The translations under genes and the position numbers were made by a program. Positions 16,640 to 25,574 of a stretch of DNA of 58,399 nt are shown piece by piece (within the stretch, counting starts at the first letter, position 1; every line of letters begins with the position of its first letter). The notes under the pieces are model-generated. The model searched no databases and was not told where the DNA came from. It was given only the letters and a program-made list of their open reading frames with translations. Origin of the DNA: Deltaproteobacteria bacterium (GTDB lineage: Bacteria > Desulfobacterota > Desulfarculia > Desulfarculales > Desulfarculaceae); the NCBI GenBank assembly GCA_020444165.1, contig JAHLLK010000030.1, forward strand, positions 1-58,399. Reading direction: 5' to 3'.

Positions 16640-17845
16640 ATGCCGGACAAACTCCTTCAGCAACCCCAGCCTTGGCAGGTGGGCAAGACCGCGAGCCCCG
16701 CGCAGGCGGTCATCCTGTTGGTGGATGACTCCCGCCTGACCCAGGAGATGCTGCGGCTCAGCCTGTCCAAGCACGGCTACCGTTTCCTCTCGGCCAACAA
16801 TGGCAAGGAGGCCCTGGAGGTGCTGGCCCGGCATCCCGAGGTGGAGCTGATCATCCTGGATTTGATCATGCCCCAGATGGACGGCTTCGAGTTCCTGTCC
16901 TGGCGGGCCAAATCCCCGGAAGCCACGGCCATTCCGGTGATCGTCAACAGTTCGCTGGACGACTTCGAGTCCATCATCCGGGCCCTGCAGATGGACTCCT
17001 ACGACTATTTCACCAAACCCCTTTCGGCCCGCGACCTGGAACTGGTCCTGCCCCTCAAGATCCGCAACGCGGTCAACGCCCGGCGCCTCATGGCCGAGAT
17101 GGCCCTGCAAAACGAGATCATGCGGCGCGAACGCAAGATGGCCGCCCGCTACCAGCAGTTTCTGCTGCCCCAGGAAGTGGACCTGCAGGGCATCAAGGTG
17201 GCCTATCTGTTCGAGCCGTGCACGGGGGTGGGCGGGGACTACTTCGACTTTTTCCCCCTGCCCCGGGGGGCGGTGGGTTTCGTGGTGGCCGACGTTTCCG
17301 GCCACGGCATGGCCTCGGCCATGACCGCCTCCATCGTGCGGGCCCTGATGCCCGGCTACCTGGAGCGGTTCCGCTCGCCCCAGGGGGCCCTGACCGCCCT
17401 GAACGACGACTTGGTGCGGCTCACCCAGGAGGACACCTTTGTCACGGCCTTTGCCGGGCTCTACGAGCCGGACCAGCGGCTGTTGACCTGGTCGACGGCC
17501 GGGCACCCCCCGCCGGTGCTGTTCCCCCGGGGAGGCCCCCCCTTGAACCTGGAGGAGTCGTCGCCCTTCTTGGGGGTGTTCTACTCCGGCAACCCCCTGG
17601 TGGCTTACCAGGACCATGCCTGCCCCCTGGCCGAGGGCGACCGCCTGGTGCTTTACACCGATGGCCTCACCGAGGCCCCGGATCCTTTGGGCCGGCCCTA
17701 TGGCCTGGCCCGCCTCACCCATCTTTTGGACAGTTGGCGCTCCAAGGAAGTGGAAACCCTTACGGAGCTCATCTGGCAAGATCTCTCGGGTTACGTGCAG
17801 GGCGAGCTGCCCGACGACGTGGCCTTCATCGCGATGGATTTTTAG
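16640..17845 (+). CDS. Receiver-PP2C (RsbU/SpoIIE-type) serine phosphatase
   Basis: A 401-residue protein with an N-terminal receiver (VILLVDDSR, phospho-acceptor near D73 in IILDLIMP, Lys in YFTKPL), a short coiled linker (NEIMRRERKMAARYQQ) and a PP2C-type phosphatase domain. The metal-binding motifs GVGGDYFDFF, VADVSGHGMASAM, LYTDGLTEA and DDVAFIAM are all intact. Such proteins dephosphorylate STAS antagonists when their receiver is phosphorylated (compare HsbR and CrsR). The likely substrate here is the STAS protein at 9839-10150. It starts a new unit after a gap of 196 bases and is followed four bases later by the matching kinase. Confidence 0.93.
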   Translation: MPDKLLQQPQPWQVGKTASPAQAVILLVDDSRLTQEMLRLSLSKHGYRFLSANNGKEALEVLARHPEVELIILDLIMPQMDGFEFLSWRAKSPEATAIPVIVNSSLDDFESIIRALQMDSYDYFTKPLSARDLELVLPLKIRNAVNARRLMAEMALQNEIMRRERKMAARYQQFLLPQEVDLQGIKVAYLFEPCTGVGGDYFDFFPLPRGAVGFVVADVSGHGMASAMTASIVRALMPGYLERFRSPQGALTALNDDLVRLTQEDTFVTAFAGLYEPDQRLLTWSTAGHPPPVLFPRGGPPLNLEESSPFLGVFYSGNPLVAYQDHACPLAEGDRLVLYTDGLTEAPDPLGRPYGLARLTHLLDSWRSKEVETLTELIWQDLSGYVQGELPDDVAFIAMDF

Positions 17846-17849
17846 GCTC

Positions 17850-18725
17850 ATGAACCAAAAGCTCACGGCAAATAACCACGGCAAAGCCGGAGAAGGCTCC
17901 CCCCGCAGCTTCCGCATACTGGTGGCGGACGACGAAGAACCGGTACGGGCCCTGTTGGAGCGCTTTTTGCAACGCCAAGGATATGAGGTGACCCTGGCCG
18001 GCAACGGCAAGGAGGCGCTGAAGGCCTTTCAGGAGGCGCCCTACGACTTGGTGTTGACCGATCTGCGCATGCCCGGCATGAGCGGGCTGCAGCTCCTGAA
18101 GGCCATCAAGGACGTGAACCGGCGGGTGCCGGTGGTGCTCATCAGCGGTTACGGCCAGGTGGAGACCGTGGTGGAGGCCCTGAAGCACGGGGCCGAGAAT
18201 TTTTTGGCCAAGCCGCTCCGCATGGACGACCTCCGGCGGGTGGTGGAGCAGTCCTTGCAACTCGCCTCCCTGGGCCGGGTGCCCCCCCCGGCCATGCCCT
18301 TCCTTGAGCAGGTCACGCACCTGGAGGTCACCAGCCACCCGGACCACATCGCGGCCGTGGTGAACCAGGTGGCCTGTTCCGCCGTGGCCGTGGGCTTTTG
18401 CCGCCACGACCTGGACAGCAACCTCAAGCTGGCCCTGGTGGAGGCGGCCACCAACTCCATGGAGCACGGCAATCAGTGGGACCCCGTCAAAAAACTGGCC
18501 GTGACCTGCCGCCTCACCCCGGGGCGCCTGGCCGTAACCTTCCGGGACCAGGGCCCGGGCTTTGATCACCAGGAGGTGGCCGACCCCACCAGCCCGGAGA
18601 ATCTGACCGTGGAGCGAGGCCGGGGGGTATTCCTGATGTACGCCATCATGGACCAGGTGTCGTACAACGAAAGTGGCAACGAGGTCACCCTGATCAAACG
18701 CCGGAGCGACGAGGAGGAGGACTGA
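17850..18725 (+). CDS. Receiver-HATPase (RsbW-like) serine kinase
   Basis: A 291-residue protein. A receiver (residues 22-145; D71 in VLTDLRMPG, Lys in FLAKPL) is fused to a RsbW/SpoIIAB-type HATPase. The N-box EAATNSMEHGNQ, G1 DQGPGFD and G2 GRGVFLM motifs are present, and there is no HisKA helix. RsbW proteins phosphorylate STAS antagonists on serine and hold the output partner. With the preceding phosphatase, both arms of a partner switch are under receiver control here. It is eight bases upstream of a Nudix gene. Confidence 0.92.
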   Translation: MNQKLTANNHGKAGEGSPRSFRILVADDEEPVRALLERFLQRQGYEVTLAGNGKEALKAFQEAPYDLVLTDLRMPGMSGLQLLKAIKDVNRRVPVVLISGYGQVETVVEALKHGAENFLAKPLRMDDLRRVVEQSLQLASLGRVPPPAMPFLEQVTHLEVTSHPDHIAAVVNQVACSAVAVGFCRHDLDSNLKLALVEAATNSMEHGNQWDPVKKLAVTCRLTPGRLAVTFRDQGPGFDHQEVADPTSPENLTVERGRGVFLMYAIMDQVSYNESGNEVTLIKRRSDEEED

Positions 18726-18732
18726 GCCGACC

Positions 18733-19254
18733 ATGCCGGTGCTGCCCCCGCCCAAGTTCTGCTCGCAATGCGGCGGTCCCTTGCAGGCAAATCTCTCCGG
18801 CCGCCACCCCGACGCACGGTGGTGGTGCCCCTCCTGCGATATCCCCGTATACCTGGACCCCAAGCTGGCCGTGGCCGTGGTGGTGGAGCACCAGGGCAAG
18901 GTCCTGTTGTTGCGGCGGGCCCAGCGGGACCAGGCCCACGGGCTGTGGATCCTGCCGGGCGGGCACGTGGACCGCTACGAGGTGGTGGCCCAGGCCGCGC
19001 TCCGGGAGGTGGCCGAGGAGACAGGGCTGGCCGTGGAGTTGCGGGAACTGGTGGGGATCTACTCCTACCCCGATTGGCCCTGGGTGGTGGTGGTGTATTG
19101 GGCGGTGAGCCAGGGCGGCGTGCCGGTGCCCGACCGGGAGGCCCTGGAACTGGGCCTGTTCCCGCCCGAGGCGCTGCCCTGGGAAGAGCTGGGCTACCTC
19201 TCCACCCGGGAGGCGCTGGAGGACTGGCTGGCCTCGGTCTCGGCCGGGGCTTGA
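18733..19254 (+). CDS. Nudix hydrolase with N-terminal zinc ribbon
   Basis: A 173-residue protein. A zinc ribbon (C10/C13 and C32/C35) precedes a Nudix fold with a complete Nudix box from G77 to L99 (GHVDRYE, seven residues, REVAEETGL). The zinc-ribbon arrangement recalls NudC-like NADH pyrophosphatases, but the protein lacks the NudC N-terminal domain and the SQPWPFP motif. The substrate is a nucleoside diphosphate linked to another moiety, not defined further. It ends the phosphatase/kinase unit and may simply be a co-transcribed housekeeping enzyme. Confidence 0.9.
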   Translation: MPVLPPPKFCSQCGGPLQANLSGRHPDARWWCPSCDIPVYLDPKLAVAVVVEHQGKVLLLRRAQRDQAHGLWILPGGHVDRYEVVAQAALREVAEETGLAVELRELVGIYSYPDWPWVVVVYWAVSQGGVPVPDREALELGLFPPEALPWEELGYLSTREALEDWLASVSAGA

Positions 19255-19611
19255 CAGGGGCCGTTCTTGTTGACCAGCCGGCCCAACTTGGCGCAGTATA
19301 GGGCCGCGAAAGTCCGGCAGGAGCCTGCCCCGTCCACGGCCTCCTGACGGGGAAAATCCGCTGCGGGGCAACTAAGATCACAGAAGCGCATGGGTCTTAC
19401 TCCGGCTGAGTTTCCGGGACCAACCTAACAGGAACCCGGGGGCTTTCGCCAGGATTTTTGCGGCTCTGCACCCGGGTGGGGGCCGCGGCGGGGTCACGGC
19501 AAAGCCCAGGCCCCGCTACGGTGAGTTTTGGCGGAAAAAATCATGAGGTAAAGCGGAGGCCCGGGCCGCGGCGCGCCGGGCCTGCCTTGCCGGAGAGGAG
19601 AGCGGGCGGGT
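19255..19611. other. Gap without a recognised gene
   Basis: This 357-base stretch between the Nudix gene and the diguanylate cyclase holds no supported coding region. It includes a moderately structured part (about 19370-19470, TCCGGG...CCCGG hairpin) that I compared with c-di-GMP and other riboswitches without a match. It is presumably the promoter and leader of the downstream cyclase. Confidence 0.4.
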
Positions 19612-21594
19612 TTGCGGCGGCGAGCCCTGCATAGCCGAGCGGCCGGACGCTCCGGGCGCCAGGCCCGGCGGAGGGGGTTGGTCCCGCTTCCGGCGGCGGC
19701 CTGGATCCTGGCTTCGGGCCTAGTCCTGGCCCTAATCCTGGCCCTGGCCGTGGGTATGGGTCTGGCCCCGGCCGAGGCCAAAGCAAGCCGGCCCGCGGAC
19801 GCGGCCAAAGCAAGCCGGCCCACGGCCGCGGCCAAGGTGACCCCGCCCCCGGCCGCGGCCACAGTGACTCCGCCCCCGGCCGGCCCGCCGGTGTTGACCT
19901 ACGACCCCGCCCAGGGCCTGGTGGACCTGACCGGCCCCTACCTGGAAATCCTGCCAGACCCGGCCGGGAAGCTGAGCCTGGCCCAGGTGCTGGAGGCGGG
20001 CCGGACCGGGCTTTTCCGGCCCGCGGCAGGCCCCTCCCTGAACCTGGGCCTGGGCCCCGGGGCGTACTGGCTCAGGTTTTCCTACCAGGCGCTCCCTGCC
20101 GTCCGGCAACCTCTCCTGTTCCGCCTGGGCAATCCCCATGCCGCGGCACAAGAGGCCTTCGTGGGGACCCCCGGGGCCCTGCCGGCCGCCTGGCAGCCCT
20201 TGCCGGCCCTGAACCGCGGCACCCTGGAGCCGCCGGCCACCCACCGCAAGAACTATCTGTTCCGCCTGCCCCCGCCGGCTACCGGGGTCCACAGCGTAAT
20301 CGTCCGGGTGCACAGCTTCTCCCCCCTGTGCCTGGGCCCGGGGATCGGCACGATGGGGGCCGTGACCTACCAGGCCCGGCTGGGCTACCTGGCCGTGGGC
20401 CTCTACCTGGGGATCATAGCCGGGCTGCTCGTGTACAATCTTTTCATCTTTCTCGCCCTCAGGGACCGGAGCTACCTCTGGTACGTGCTGGCCGAGCTTT
20501 TCCTGGCCGCCTACCTGGTCGGCAGCAACGGCCTCTTGGACGATCTGGTCTTTCCCCACGGCCTGGCCAGCGATCTCACCTCCCGGATCATGAACGCCTG
20601 CAGCAGCCTGGCCTTTCTGGCCGGGGTGCTTTTCACCCGCCGCTTCCTGGCCACGGCCTTGCGGGCCCCCGTCCTGGACCGGGTGCTCACCGGGGCGGTG
20701 GTGATTCTGGTCCTCTTGTTGGGGGCCGGGCCCTTGGCGCCGGTCGCGCCCGTTTCCAACCTGCTGGCCCTGGCCGGCGTGCTCCTGCCGGCGTTGCTTT
20801 TGAGCACGGGACTCGTGGTCTGGCGGCGCGGCTTCGCCCCGGCCCGCTGGTACGTGGCCGCCTGGTTTCTCATGCTCGCGGGAGTGGCGGCCTACACCCT
20901 GACCTTTTTACAGGTCTTGCCGTTCAGCTTTTGGACCATGCATGGGATAATGCTGGGCTCGGCCGTGGAGGCGGTCCTCTTGTCGCTGGCCCTGGCCGAA
21001 CGCATTCGGACCCTGGAGCGGGACCGGCGGCTCTTGGCGGAGAGCGAGTCTCTCCTGTCCCGGATCAGCCGCACCGATTCCCTCACCGGCTTGTTCAACC
21101 GGCGCCTGTTCGACGAGGAATTTCCCCGGCTGGTGCGGGAGGCCGGGGACCACCGCCGCCCCCTGTCCCTCCTGATGCTGGACGTGGACAATTTCAAGAG
21201 CATCAACGACCGCGCCGGGCACGCGGAAGGGGACCGGGTGCTTAAAAGAGTGGCCCACATCTGCCGCCTGGCGGTCCGGGGCGATGATCTCCTGTTCCGG
21301 CTGGGGGGAGACGAGTTCGCGATTCTGGCGCCGTTGACCAGCCTGGCCGGAGGCCAGCGCCTGGCTGAGCGGATCCGCGAGATTTTGGCCGGGGACCGGA
21401 CCAAGGCCGGCCCGGAGGCGGGCGGCGTCTCGGTGAGCATCGGCCTGGCCCAGTTGGCCGACGGCGAAGACGGGGAAGGGCTGTTTTTGCGGGCGGACCG
21501 CGCCCTGTACAAGGCCAAGGACGGCGGCAAGGATCAGGTGCGCTCCTCGCCCTGGCCCACCGCGGCCGGCGGCAAGCCCCTGCGCCCGGTCTGA
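19612..21594 (+). CDS. 7TM-DISM diguanylate cyclase
   Basis: A 660-residue membrane protein starting at TTG 19612, with GAGAGGAG about 11 bases upstream. After an N-terminal membrane segment and a low-complexity Ala/Lys/Pro stretch (about 55-95, with two repeats of AKASRP) comes a periplasmic 7TMR-DISM extracellular domain (about 100-255). Seven transmembrane helices (about 260-450) and a C-terminal GGDEF domain follow. The active site is GGDEF near residue 564, and the inhibitory I-site RGDD lies exactly five residues before it. It should make c-di-GMP in response to a periplasmic ligand with product feedback. It is a plausible source of signal for the PilZ protein at 9020-9445. Confidence 0.92.
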   Translation: MRRRALHSRAAGRSGRQARRRGLVPLPAAAWILASGLVLALILALAVGMGLAPAEAKASRPADAAKASRPTAAAKVTPPPAAATVTPPPAGPPVLTYDPAQGLVDLTGPYLEILPDPAGKLSLAQVLEAGRTGLFRPAAGPSLNLGLGPGAYWLRFSYQALPAVRQPLLFRLGNPHAAAQEAFVGTPGALPAAWQPLPALNRGTLEPPATHRKNYLFRLPPPATGVHSVIVRVHSFSPLCLGPGIGTMGAVTYQARLGYLAVGLYLGIIAGLLVYNLFIFLALRDRSYLWYVLAELFLAAYLVGSNGLLDDLVFPHGLASDLTSRIMNACSSLAFLAGVLFTRRFLATALRAPVLDRVLTGAVVILVLLLGAGPLAPVAPVSNLLALAGVLLPALLLSTGLVVWRRGFAPARWYVAAWFLMLAGVAAYTLTFLQVLPFSFWTMHGIMLGSAVEAVLLSLALAERIRTLERDRRLLAESESLLSRISRTDSLTGLFNRRLFDEEFPRLVREAGDHRRPLSLLMLDVDNFKSINDRAGHAEGDRVLKRVAHICRLAVRGDDLLFRLGGDEFAILAPLTSLAGGQRLAERIREILAGDRTKAGPEAGGVSVSIGLAQLADGEDGEGLFLRADRALYKAKDGGKDQVRSSPWPTAAGGKPLRPV

Positions 21595-21608
21595 GCCTCC
21601 CCGGAAAA

Positions 21609-22796
21609 TCAGCCCAGCTTGCTCTGGCAGAGCACCAGGAGCGCCTGCGCCTCCTGAAACTCCGGGTTCAAATCCAGGGCGGTGGTGAGGTTGCCCACGG
21701 CCGGGCCGAACCGCTGCAGATCGTAGTAGCAGCGGGCCACGTTGTAGAACAGGTGCTCGTCCTGGGGGTGGAACTGCAAGGCCTTCTGGTAGATGTCGAT
21801 GGCCGCCTCGTACTTGCCTTGCTTGCGCCGGGCGATGCCCAGCCGGTTGTAGATGTGGGCCAGGGAGGGGTCCAGGTCCAGGGCCTGGCGATAGTAGGTC
21901 TCGGCCGGCTCGTGGTGCTCGTACTCTTCCAGGCTGTCGCCGATCCTCACGTGCAGATCGGCGTCGTCGGGGGCCAGCTCCACGGCCTGCTTGAACATGC
22001 CCAGGGCGGCGGCCAGGTTGCGGAGCCGTAGCTCCAGCTCGCCCATCTGGAAGTACAATCCGGCCTGCTCCCCCCCGGCCAGCTTGAGGCGGCTGGTCAC
22101 CTTCACCGCCCCGGCCAGGATCTTGAGCGCCTCGGGCAGGCGGCCCTCGGCCTCCAACAGGGCGGCCAGGGACATGTAGGCCTTGAGGCAGTCGCGGTTG
22201 TGGCGGATGATGGTCACGTAGATGTCCTGGGCCTCGGCCGCGTGGCCGTTCTCGCCCAGGAGCCGGGCCAGGTTCAGGGCGGTGGTCTCATCGTACTTGA
22301 TGCCCAGGGCCGCCCGCAAATGCCCCACCGCCTGGCTGGGCTTCTTTTTGCGCTCGGCCTCCCGCGCCTGCTCCACCTGGGCCAGGAACTCCTCCTGGTC
22401 CGGATCGACCCGGAGTTCCAGGATGCGGTCCACCAATTCCTGCACGGCCTTGGGCTTCAGGGGCTGCTGCATATAGCCGCTGGCCCCCAGCTCCTGGCCC
22501 TTGCGCTTCACCACGTCGTCGAACTGGTCATTCATGAGGACCAGGGGCAAGTCGGCCTCGGTCTTTACCCGCCGGAGCATTTCCAAGAGTTGCATGCCGC
22601 TGATGGGCTTCATCTTCAGCGCGCTGATCACCAGATTCACCGGCTTTTCCGCCACCAGGCTCATGGCCTCGTCCACGTTTTTGGCGGTCCAGATGCGGTA
22701 AAAATGGAAAGGCTCCAGGTAGTCCTGCAAGGTGTCCAGGGACTGGGCGTAGTTGTCCACCAAGAGGATGCACATATCCCGGTAGGAAATCTTCAC
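21609..22796 (-). CDS. Degenerate receiver-TPR protein
   Basis: A 395-residue protein starting at GTG 22796, supported by GGGGAGG just upstream on the minus strand. Residues 8-120 have the fold pattern of a receiver (MCILLVDNY, VNLVISALKMKPISGM). However, the phospho-acceptor position is A59, the second acidic residue is N and the conserved Lys is Q (YMQQPLKP), so it cannot be phosphorylated normally. The rest (about 140-395) is a run of at least six TPR repeats, for example AYMSLAALLEAEGRLPEAL. It is likely a protein-interaction scaffold. It lies tail-to-tail with the cyclase gene. Confidence 0.88.
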   Translation of the reverse strand: MKISYRDMCILLVDNYAQSLDTLQDYLEPFHFYRIWTAKNVDEAMSLVAEKPVNLVISALKMKPISGMQLLEMLRRVKTEADLPLVLMNDQFDDVVKRKGQELGASGYMQQPLKPKAVQELVDRILELRVDPDQEEFLAQVEQAREAERKKKPSQAVGHLRAALGIKYDETTALNLARLLGENGHAAEAQDIYVTIIRHNRDCLKAYMSLAALLEAEGRLPEALKILAGAVKVTSRLKLAGGEQAGLYFQMGELELRLRNLAAALGMFKQAVELAPDDADLHVRIGDSLEEYEHHEPAETYYRQALDLDPSLAHIYNRLGIARRKQGKYEAAIDIYQKALQFHPQDEHLFYNVARCYYDLQRFGPAVGNLTTALDLNPEFQEAQALLVLCQSKLG

Positions 22797-23101
22797 TTGG
22801 TTACCTCCCCTGCCGCGTTGCCCTGGGCGCCCCCGGCGGCGGGCCGCACCGCCGGGGCCGCTGACCCCTGGGGGATCAACGCCTGTATGATACACCGGGC
22901 CGGGGCGGGCTGGGAACCCCCGCGGAGCGGGGCCGGGGTGGAGGGCAGGGCCACGGCGCCGGCCCGGGCCGCGTTGAAGGGGCAGAGTGGTAAAAAACTG
23001 CCGGAACCGGCCTCGGCCGGTTCCGGCAGGCGGAACTTCGCAGAAACGGGGGGAATCCGGCCGGGCGGCGCCAAGCGCTCCCCTCCGGGGGGCTCTCCTG
23101 G

Positions 23102-24391
23102 CTAGAACGCCAGCTTGACCCCCAGGTCCACCCGCTGGCCGGTGTAATCCTCGGCCAAGTCGGCGCCGTACTCCACAAAGAGCTGGCCGCCGCCGGGGAA
23201 GGCCGCGGTCAGGCCGGCCCGGGGCACGAAGGAGTTGAAGGGGATCTCCAGGTCGGTGATGGTGTAATCACCCGCCTGGCCGGCCAGGGCGGCGGTCATG
23301 GTGCGGTCGTCCATGGGGGTCAGGATGGCGTAGCCCAGGTACACCTGGGGGGTGAGCTGCCAGTTGCCCACCTCGAACATGCGGTAGAAGTTGGCGCCCA
23401 CCTCGCCCCGGAAGGAGGAGGCGTCAAAGTCGTCCACCACCAGGTTCAGGGCGTCGGCCCCGCTCTCGGTGAAGCCGTCGTGCTTGACGTAGAGGAAGTC
23501 CACGCCCACGATCGGCTGCAGGGCGCAGAAGCCGAGCTGCCAGTTGTAGCCGGTGCGGAGACCGGCGGCCAGGGACCAGCCGTCCACGTCGCCGTTGGCG
23601 GTCCGGTCTATCAGGCCGAAGTGGATGCGCCGGTCAGCCTCGCCGTTGGTGAAGCCGGCGTTGAAGGTGGCATCCAGGAAGCAGTTGCCCACCATGTAGC
23701 TGCCGTAGGCGCCCAGGCTGAACATGCCGTCCTTGCCGTCGCCCAGGCTGTCGTTCCAGTCGAAGTTGCTCCAGGTGTAGCCCAGGCCCAGGCCCACCAG
23801 GAAGTTTTCGTTGATGCGGTAATCGCCGCCCAGGACGAAGCCCCAGTTGTCGGAGTCGAAACCAGTGATCTCACCGTCGTCGCTCTGGTTGTCAAAGCGG
23901 CCCACCGCGTGGCCCCACAGGGCCCAGGGGCGCTCGTCCCCACTCTGGGGGGCGCCGGTGGCTCCGGGCTGCTTGGCATAGGTGGGCACCCGGAGGCTGT
24001 CCAGGCGCTGGTCCAGGGAGCGCGTGAAGGAAAGGCTGTTGCGGATGGCCAACTGGGTGAAGGTATCATAGCGCTCGGGGCTGATCTGCAGCAGGGCGTT
24101 GTGCAAGCCAGCCAGGTCCATGGCGTCCAAGGAGTAGCGCACCACCTGCAGCAGGCTGTAGGGGTCGCCGGCCGGCAGGGAGTCCAGATACTCGCCGGTG
24201 GCCCCGGCGTTGCCGCCCCGCACCCGGAGGCCATAGGGTTCGGTGCTGAACGATACCGAGGAGGCGGCTCCGGCCTCGGGGGCCGGCCAGACCAGCAAGA
24301 CGGTCGCCAAGGCCAGCAGGAAAACAGCCGCAGCGGATGAAGCACCCCGCCATCCCGGACGAGCCGTCCGAGCGAACCAGGAATTTTTCAT
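23102..24391 (-). CDS. Autotransporter-type outer-membrane beta-barrel protein
   Basis: A 429-residue protein. ATG 24391 follows AAAAGGACA and begins a long signal peptide (cleavage probably after APEAGA, near residue 40). A short passenger or helical part (about 45-140) includes GLHNALLQISPERYD. It precedes a barrel of alternating strands with aromatic girdle residues (WALWGHAVGRF, FVLGGDYRINENFLVGLGLGYTWS), ending in LGVKLAF. The terminal phenylalanine is the outer-membrane insertion signal. The size and the WxxGxG-like strands fit the autotransporter barrel family, but no large passenger is present, so it may act as a stand-alone barrel. It is divergent from the mla genes. Confidence 0.85.
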   Translation of the reverse strand: MKNSWFARTARPGWRGASSAAAVFLLALATVLLVWPAPEAGAASSVSFSTEPYGLRVRGGNAGATGEYLDSLPAGDPYSLLQVVRYSLDAMDLAGLHNALLQISPERYDTFTQLAIRNSLSFTRSLDQRLDSLRVPTYAKQPGATGAPQSGDERPWALWGHAVGRFDNQSDDGEITGFDSDNWGFVLGGDYRINENFLVGLGLGYTWSNFDWNDSLGDGKDGMFSLGAYGSYMVGNCFLDATFNAGFTNGEADRRIHFGLIDRTANGDVDGWSLAAGLRTGYNWQLGFCALQPIVGVDFLYVKHDGFTESGADALNLVVDDFDASSFRGEVGANFYRMFEVGNWQLTPQVYLGYAILTPMDDRTMTAALAGQAGDYTITDLEIPFNSFVPRAGLTAAFPGGGQLFVEYGADLAEDYTGQRVDLGVKLAF

Positions 24392-24736
24392 CGTGCATGT
24401 CCTTTTCGTTAAAGTTTTTTTTTGGTTAAAGCAATTTGCTATATTTTTCTGATAAGGGAAACACCTGGGACCACCAGTATCCGGGCCATCCCTGATTGAG
24501 GGCAATACTGCCAAAATAGTGGAGTGTGATCAACAGTTTTGTTGGATTAACCACCTTTTCGCCGCCGGTTGCCCCTCGGCAGGCAGCAGGGTGAGTTCCG
24601 CCGCGTCGCGCGGCGCGCCGCCAGGGGGCGTCAGGATCCACATCACCGGGCGACAGTCCGTCGCAGCTTGATTTAAGGTTGGGCGTAGGGTATCTGTAAT
24701 TGCGACCCCGGAGTTCGCGTATCCTCAACCTTCCAT
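24392..24736. promoter_or_regulatory. Divergent gap between the barrel gene and mlaE, with candidate promoter
   Basis: No gene is supported in this 345-base gap. For mlaE there is a candidate promoter TTGATT (24668-24673), 17 bases, TATCTG (24691-24696). The barrel side is AT-rich (24405-24460, including a run of nine T), giving possible -10 elements on the minus strand such as TATAGC, none of them convincing. Partly inverted ends GGTTGGG (24678) and CCTCAACC (24723) flank the -10 region and could be an operator. Confidence 0.4.
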
Positions 24737-25567
24737 ATGGGAGGCATGGAATCGGTGGGCAGCATGGTGGAAAACGGCGTGGTCCGCGGATGGTTGGCTG
24801 CCCTGGGCCGCTGGGGCATCAACCCGGTTATGGAACTGGGCCGCATGACGGTCTTTTTTTTCAAAGCCTTTGTTCTTATTTTCTCCTTTCCCCTGCAGAT
24901 CCGTAAGGTTTTGAATCAAGTCCACTTCATCGGGGCCAAATCCATCCTGGTGATCCTGTTGACCGGGGCTTTCACCGGCATGGTGCTGGGCCTGCAGGGA
25001 TATTACTCCCTATCCAAGTTCGGCTCCGAGGGAGTTTTGGGCTCCGCCGTGGGCTTGGCCCTGGTGCGGGAGATGGGGCCGGTCCTGGCGGCCTTCATGG
25101 TCATCGCCCGGGCCGGCTCATCATTGGCCGCGGAGTTGGCCAGCATGCGCATCTCCGAGCAGATCGACGCCTTGAAGACCATGGAAATCAACCCCATGCG
25201 CTTTCTCATCAGCCCGCGGCTGGCCGGCGCGATCATCAGCTTTCCCCTGTTGACCGCCATCTTCGACGTGGTGGGCATCATGGGGGGCTACCTCACCGGT
25301 TCCGGGCTCATGGGCCTGGCCTCGGGGGTCTACTTCTCCAGTGTGGAATCCGGGGTGGAGATGACCGACATCAACGGAGGCTTCCTGAAGTCCGTGGTCT
25401 TCGCCGCCCTGGTCATGACCATTTGTTGCTTCCGCGGCTACTACGCGCACAAGTCCCCGGCCGGCTTCGGCTCCCGGGCCGTGGCCCTGGCCACCACCAG
25501 TTCGGTGGTCATGAGCTGCGTGGTGATCTTGGTGGCTGACTACATTTTGACCTCGTTCCTTTTGTGA
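24737..25567 (+). CDS. mlaE: MlaE-type phospholipid ABC transporter permease
   Basis: A 276-residue membrane protein of the MlaE family with the signature GAFTGMVLGLQGYYSL, LVREMGPVLAAFMVIARAG and EQIDALKTMEINP. Five or six transmembrane helices are visible. With MlaF and MlaD it forms the inner-membrane complex that moves phospholipids between membranes. The start is uncertain: ATG 24737 lacks a good binding site, ATG 24746 is too close to the GGGAGG at 24739, and GTG 24755 has the best spacing. It is the first gene of the mla run, seven bases before mlaF. Confidence 0.93.
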   Translation: MGGMESVGSMVENGVVRGWLAALGRWGINPVMELGRMTVFFFKAFVLIFSFPLQIRKVLNQVHFIGAKSILVILLTGAFTGMVLGLQGYYSLSKFGSEGVLGSAVGLALVREMGPVLAAFMVIARAGSSLAAELASMRISEQIDALKTMEINPMRFLISPRLAGAIISFPLLTAIFDVVGIMGGYLTGSGLMGLASGVYFSSVESGVEMTDINGGFLKSVVFAALVMTICCFRGYYAHKSPAGFGSRAVALATTSSVVMSCVVILVADYILTSFLL

Positions 25568-25574
25568 AGGCGCC

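Noticed and set aside
19370..19480. Possible c-di-GMP or other riboswitch before the diguanylate cyclase
   Set aside because: I tried to fit GEMM, SAM, TPP, Moco, glycine and fluoride consensus elements and none matched; only a weak hairpin remains.
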